From JBIOJM01 sp044450785 (GTDB lineage: Bacteria; Planctomycetota; Planctomycetia; Isosphaerales; Isosphaeraceae), in assembly GCA_044450785.1 (NCBI GenBank), contig JBIOJM010000489.1, forward strand, positions 1 through 5,576: a stretch of DNA of 5,576 bases, given 5' to 3'. The notes beneath the pieces were generated by a model that was given only the letters and a program-made list of their open reading frames with translations, had not been told where the DNA came from and did no database searches. Below are positions 5,551 through 5,576 of this stretch, piece after piece; within the stretch, counting starts at the first letter, position 1, and every line of letters begins with the position of its first letter. Both the position numbers and the translations under genes were made by a program.

Positions 5551-5576
5551 TTTGCGTCATTTTCGCCGTTTGCGTC
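5551..5576. repeat. Direct repeat of TTTGCGTC at the window edge
   Basis: TTTGCGTC occurs at 5551-5558 and again at 5569-5576, 18 bases apart start to start, with TTTTCGCC in between as a related variant. The window ends exactly at the second copy, so this may be the beginning of a longer short-period array. Confidence 0.3.

Noticed and set aside
5342..5560. Minus-strand open frame of 72 residues at the right end
   Set aside because: Ser-run and Arg-rich translation, no ribosome binding site, overlaps several hairpins; no family recognised.
1..5576. CRISPR array, tRNA, rRNA, insertion sequence with transposase
   Set aside because: No spaced identical repeats of CRISPR type, no cloverleaf or rRNA-like sequence, and no transposase or integrase motif seen on either strand.

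Overview
The window looks like high-GC bacterial DNA of planctomycete type, most probably Isosphaeraceae-like. That placement rests on the kinds of genes present: a eukaryote-like Ser/Thr protein kinase, long TPR tracts with 48-residue units, Gly-rich right-handed beta-helix coils, a BNR/sialidase-type fragment, and a secreted YHS-domain protein. It is an inference from family knowledge; no rRNA or other marker gene is present.

Layout. Positions 1-237 hold no gene but two structured elements: a 13-bp imperfect inverted repeat with a nested hairpin (2-57) and a REP-like cluster of three GC hairpins (71-170). From 238 to about 2440 the minus strand carries, read downward, a beta-helix fragment, a surface-type beta-domain with a Gly/Ala-rich linker, and a TPR protein. 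These are broken by frame changes near 2190, 1420, 1315 and 345 and by an in-frame TAG at 884-886. At about 2441-2447 the beta-helix fragment meets, head to head, a plus-strand kinase domain. The kinase has its catalytic residues but lacks the sequence before its glycine loop and the C-lobe after APE. At 3101-3110 it runs, in another frame, into 48-residue TPR units (3105 to about 3868) with an in-frame TAA at 3285-3287. A short minus-strand Asp-box (sialidase-like) fragment follows at about 3870-3987.

The only gene that looks whole is at 4131-5297 (+). It encodes a 388-residue exported protein with an N-terminal beta-barrel-like domain, a YHS metal-binding domain, a Lys/Ala/Ser-rich linker and a C-terminal TPR-like helical pair. 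It has a Shine-Dalgarno sequence and a signal peptide. The remaining 279 bases hold several hairpins and a short direct repeat at the window edge, with no convincing gene.

Interpretation. Apart from the YHS gene, the window is a mosaic of pieces from large paralogous planctomycete families joined at abrupt points with no intergenic spacing. Either this is a real decay and rearrangement zone, or the contig is chimeric or error-rich in this part. The sequence alone cannot separate the two. I see no evidence of an intact new multi-gene system. The most unusual items are the YHS protein's domain order, the mosaic itself and the two structured repeats at the left end.
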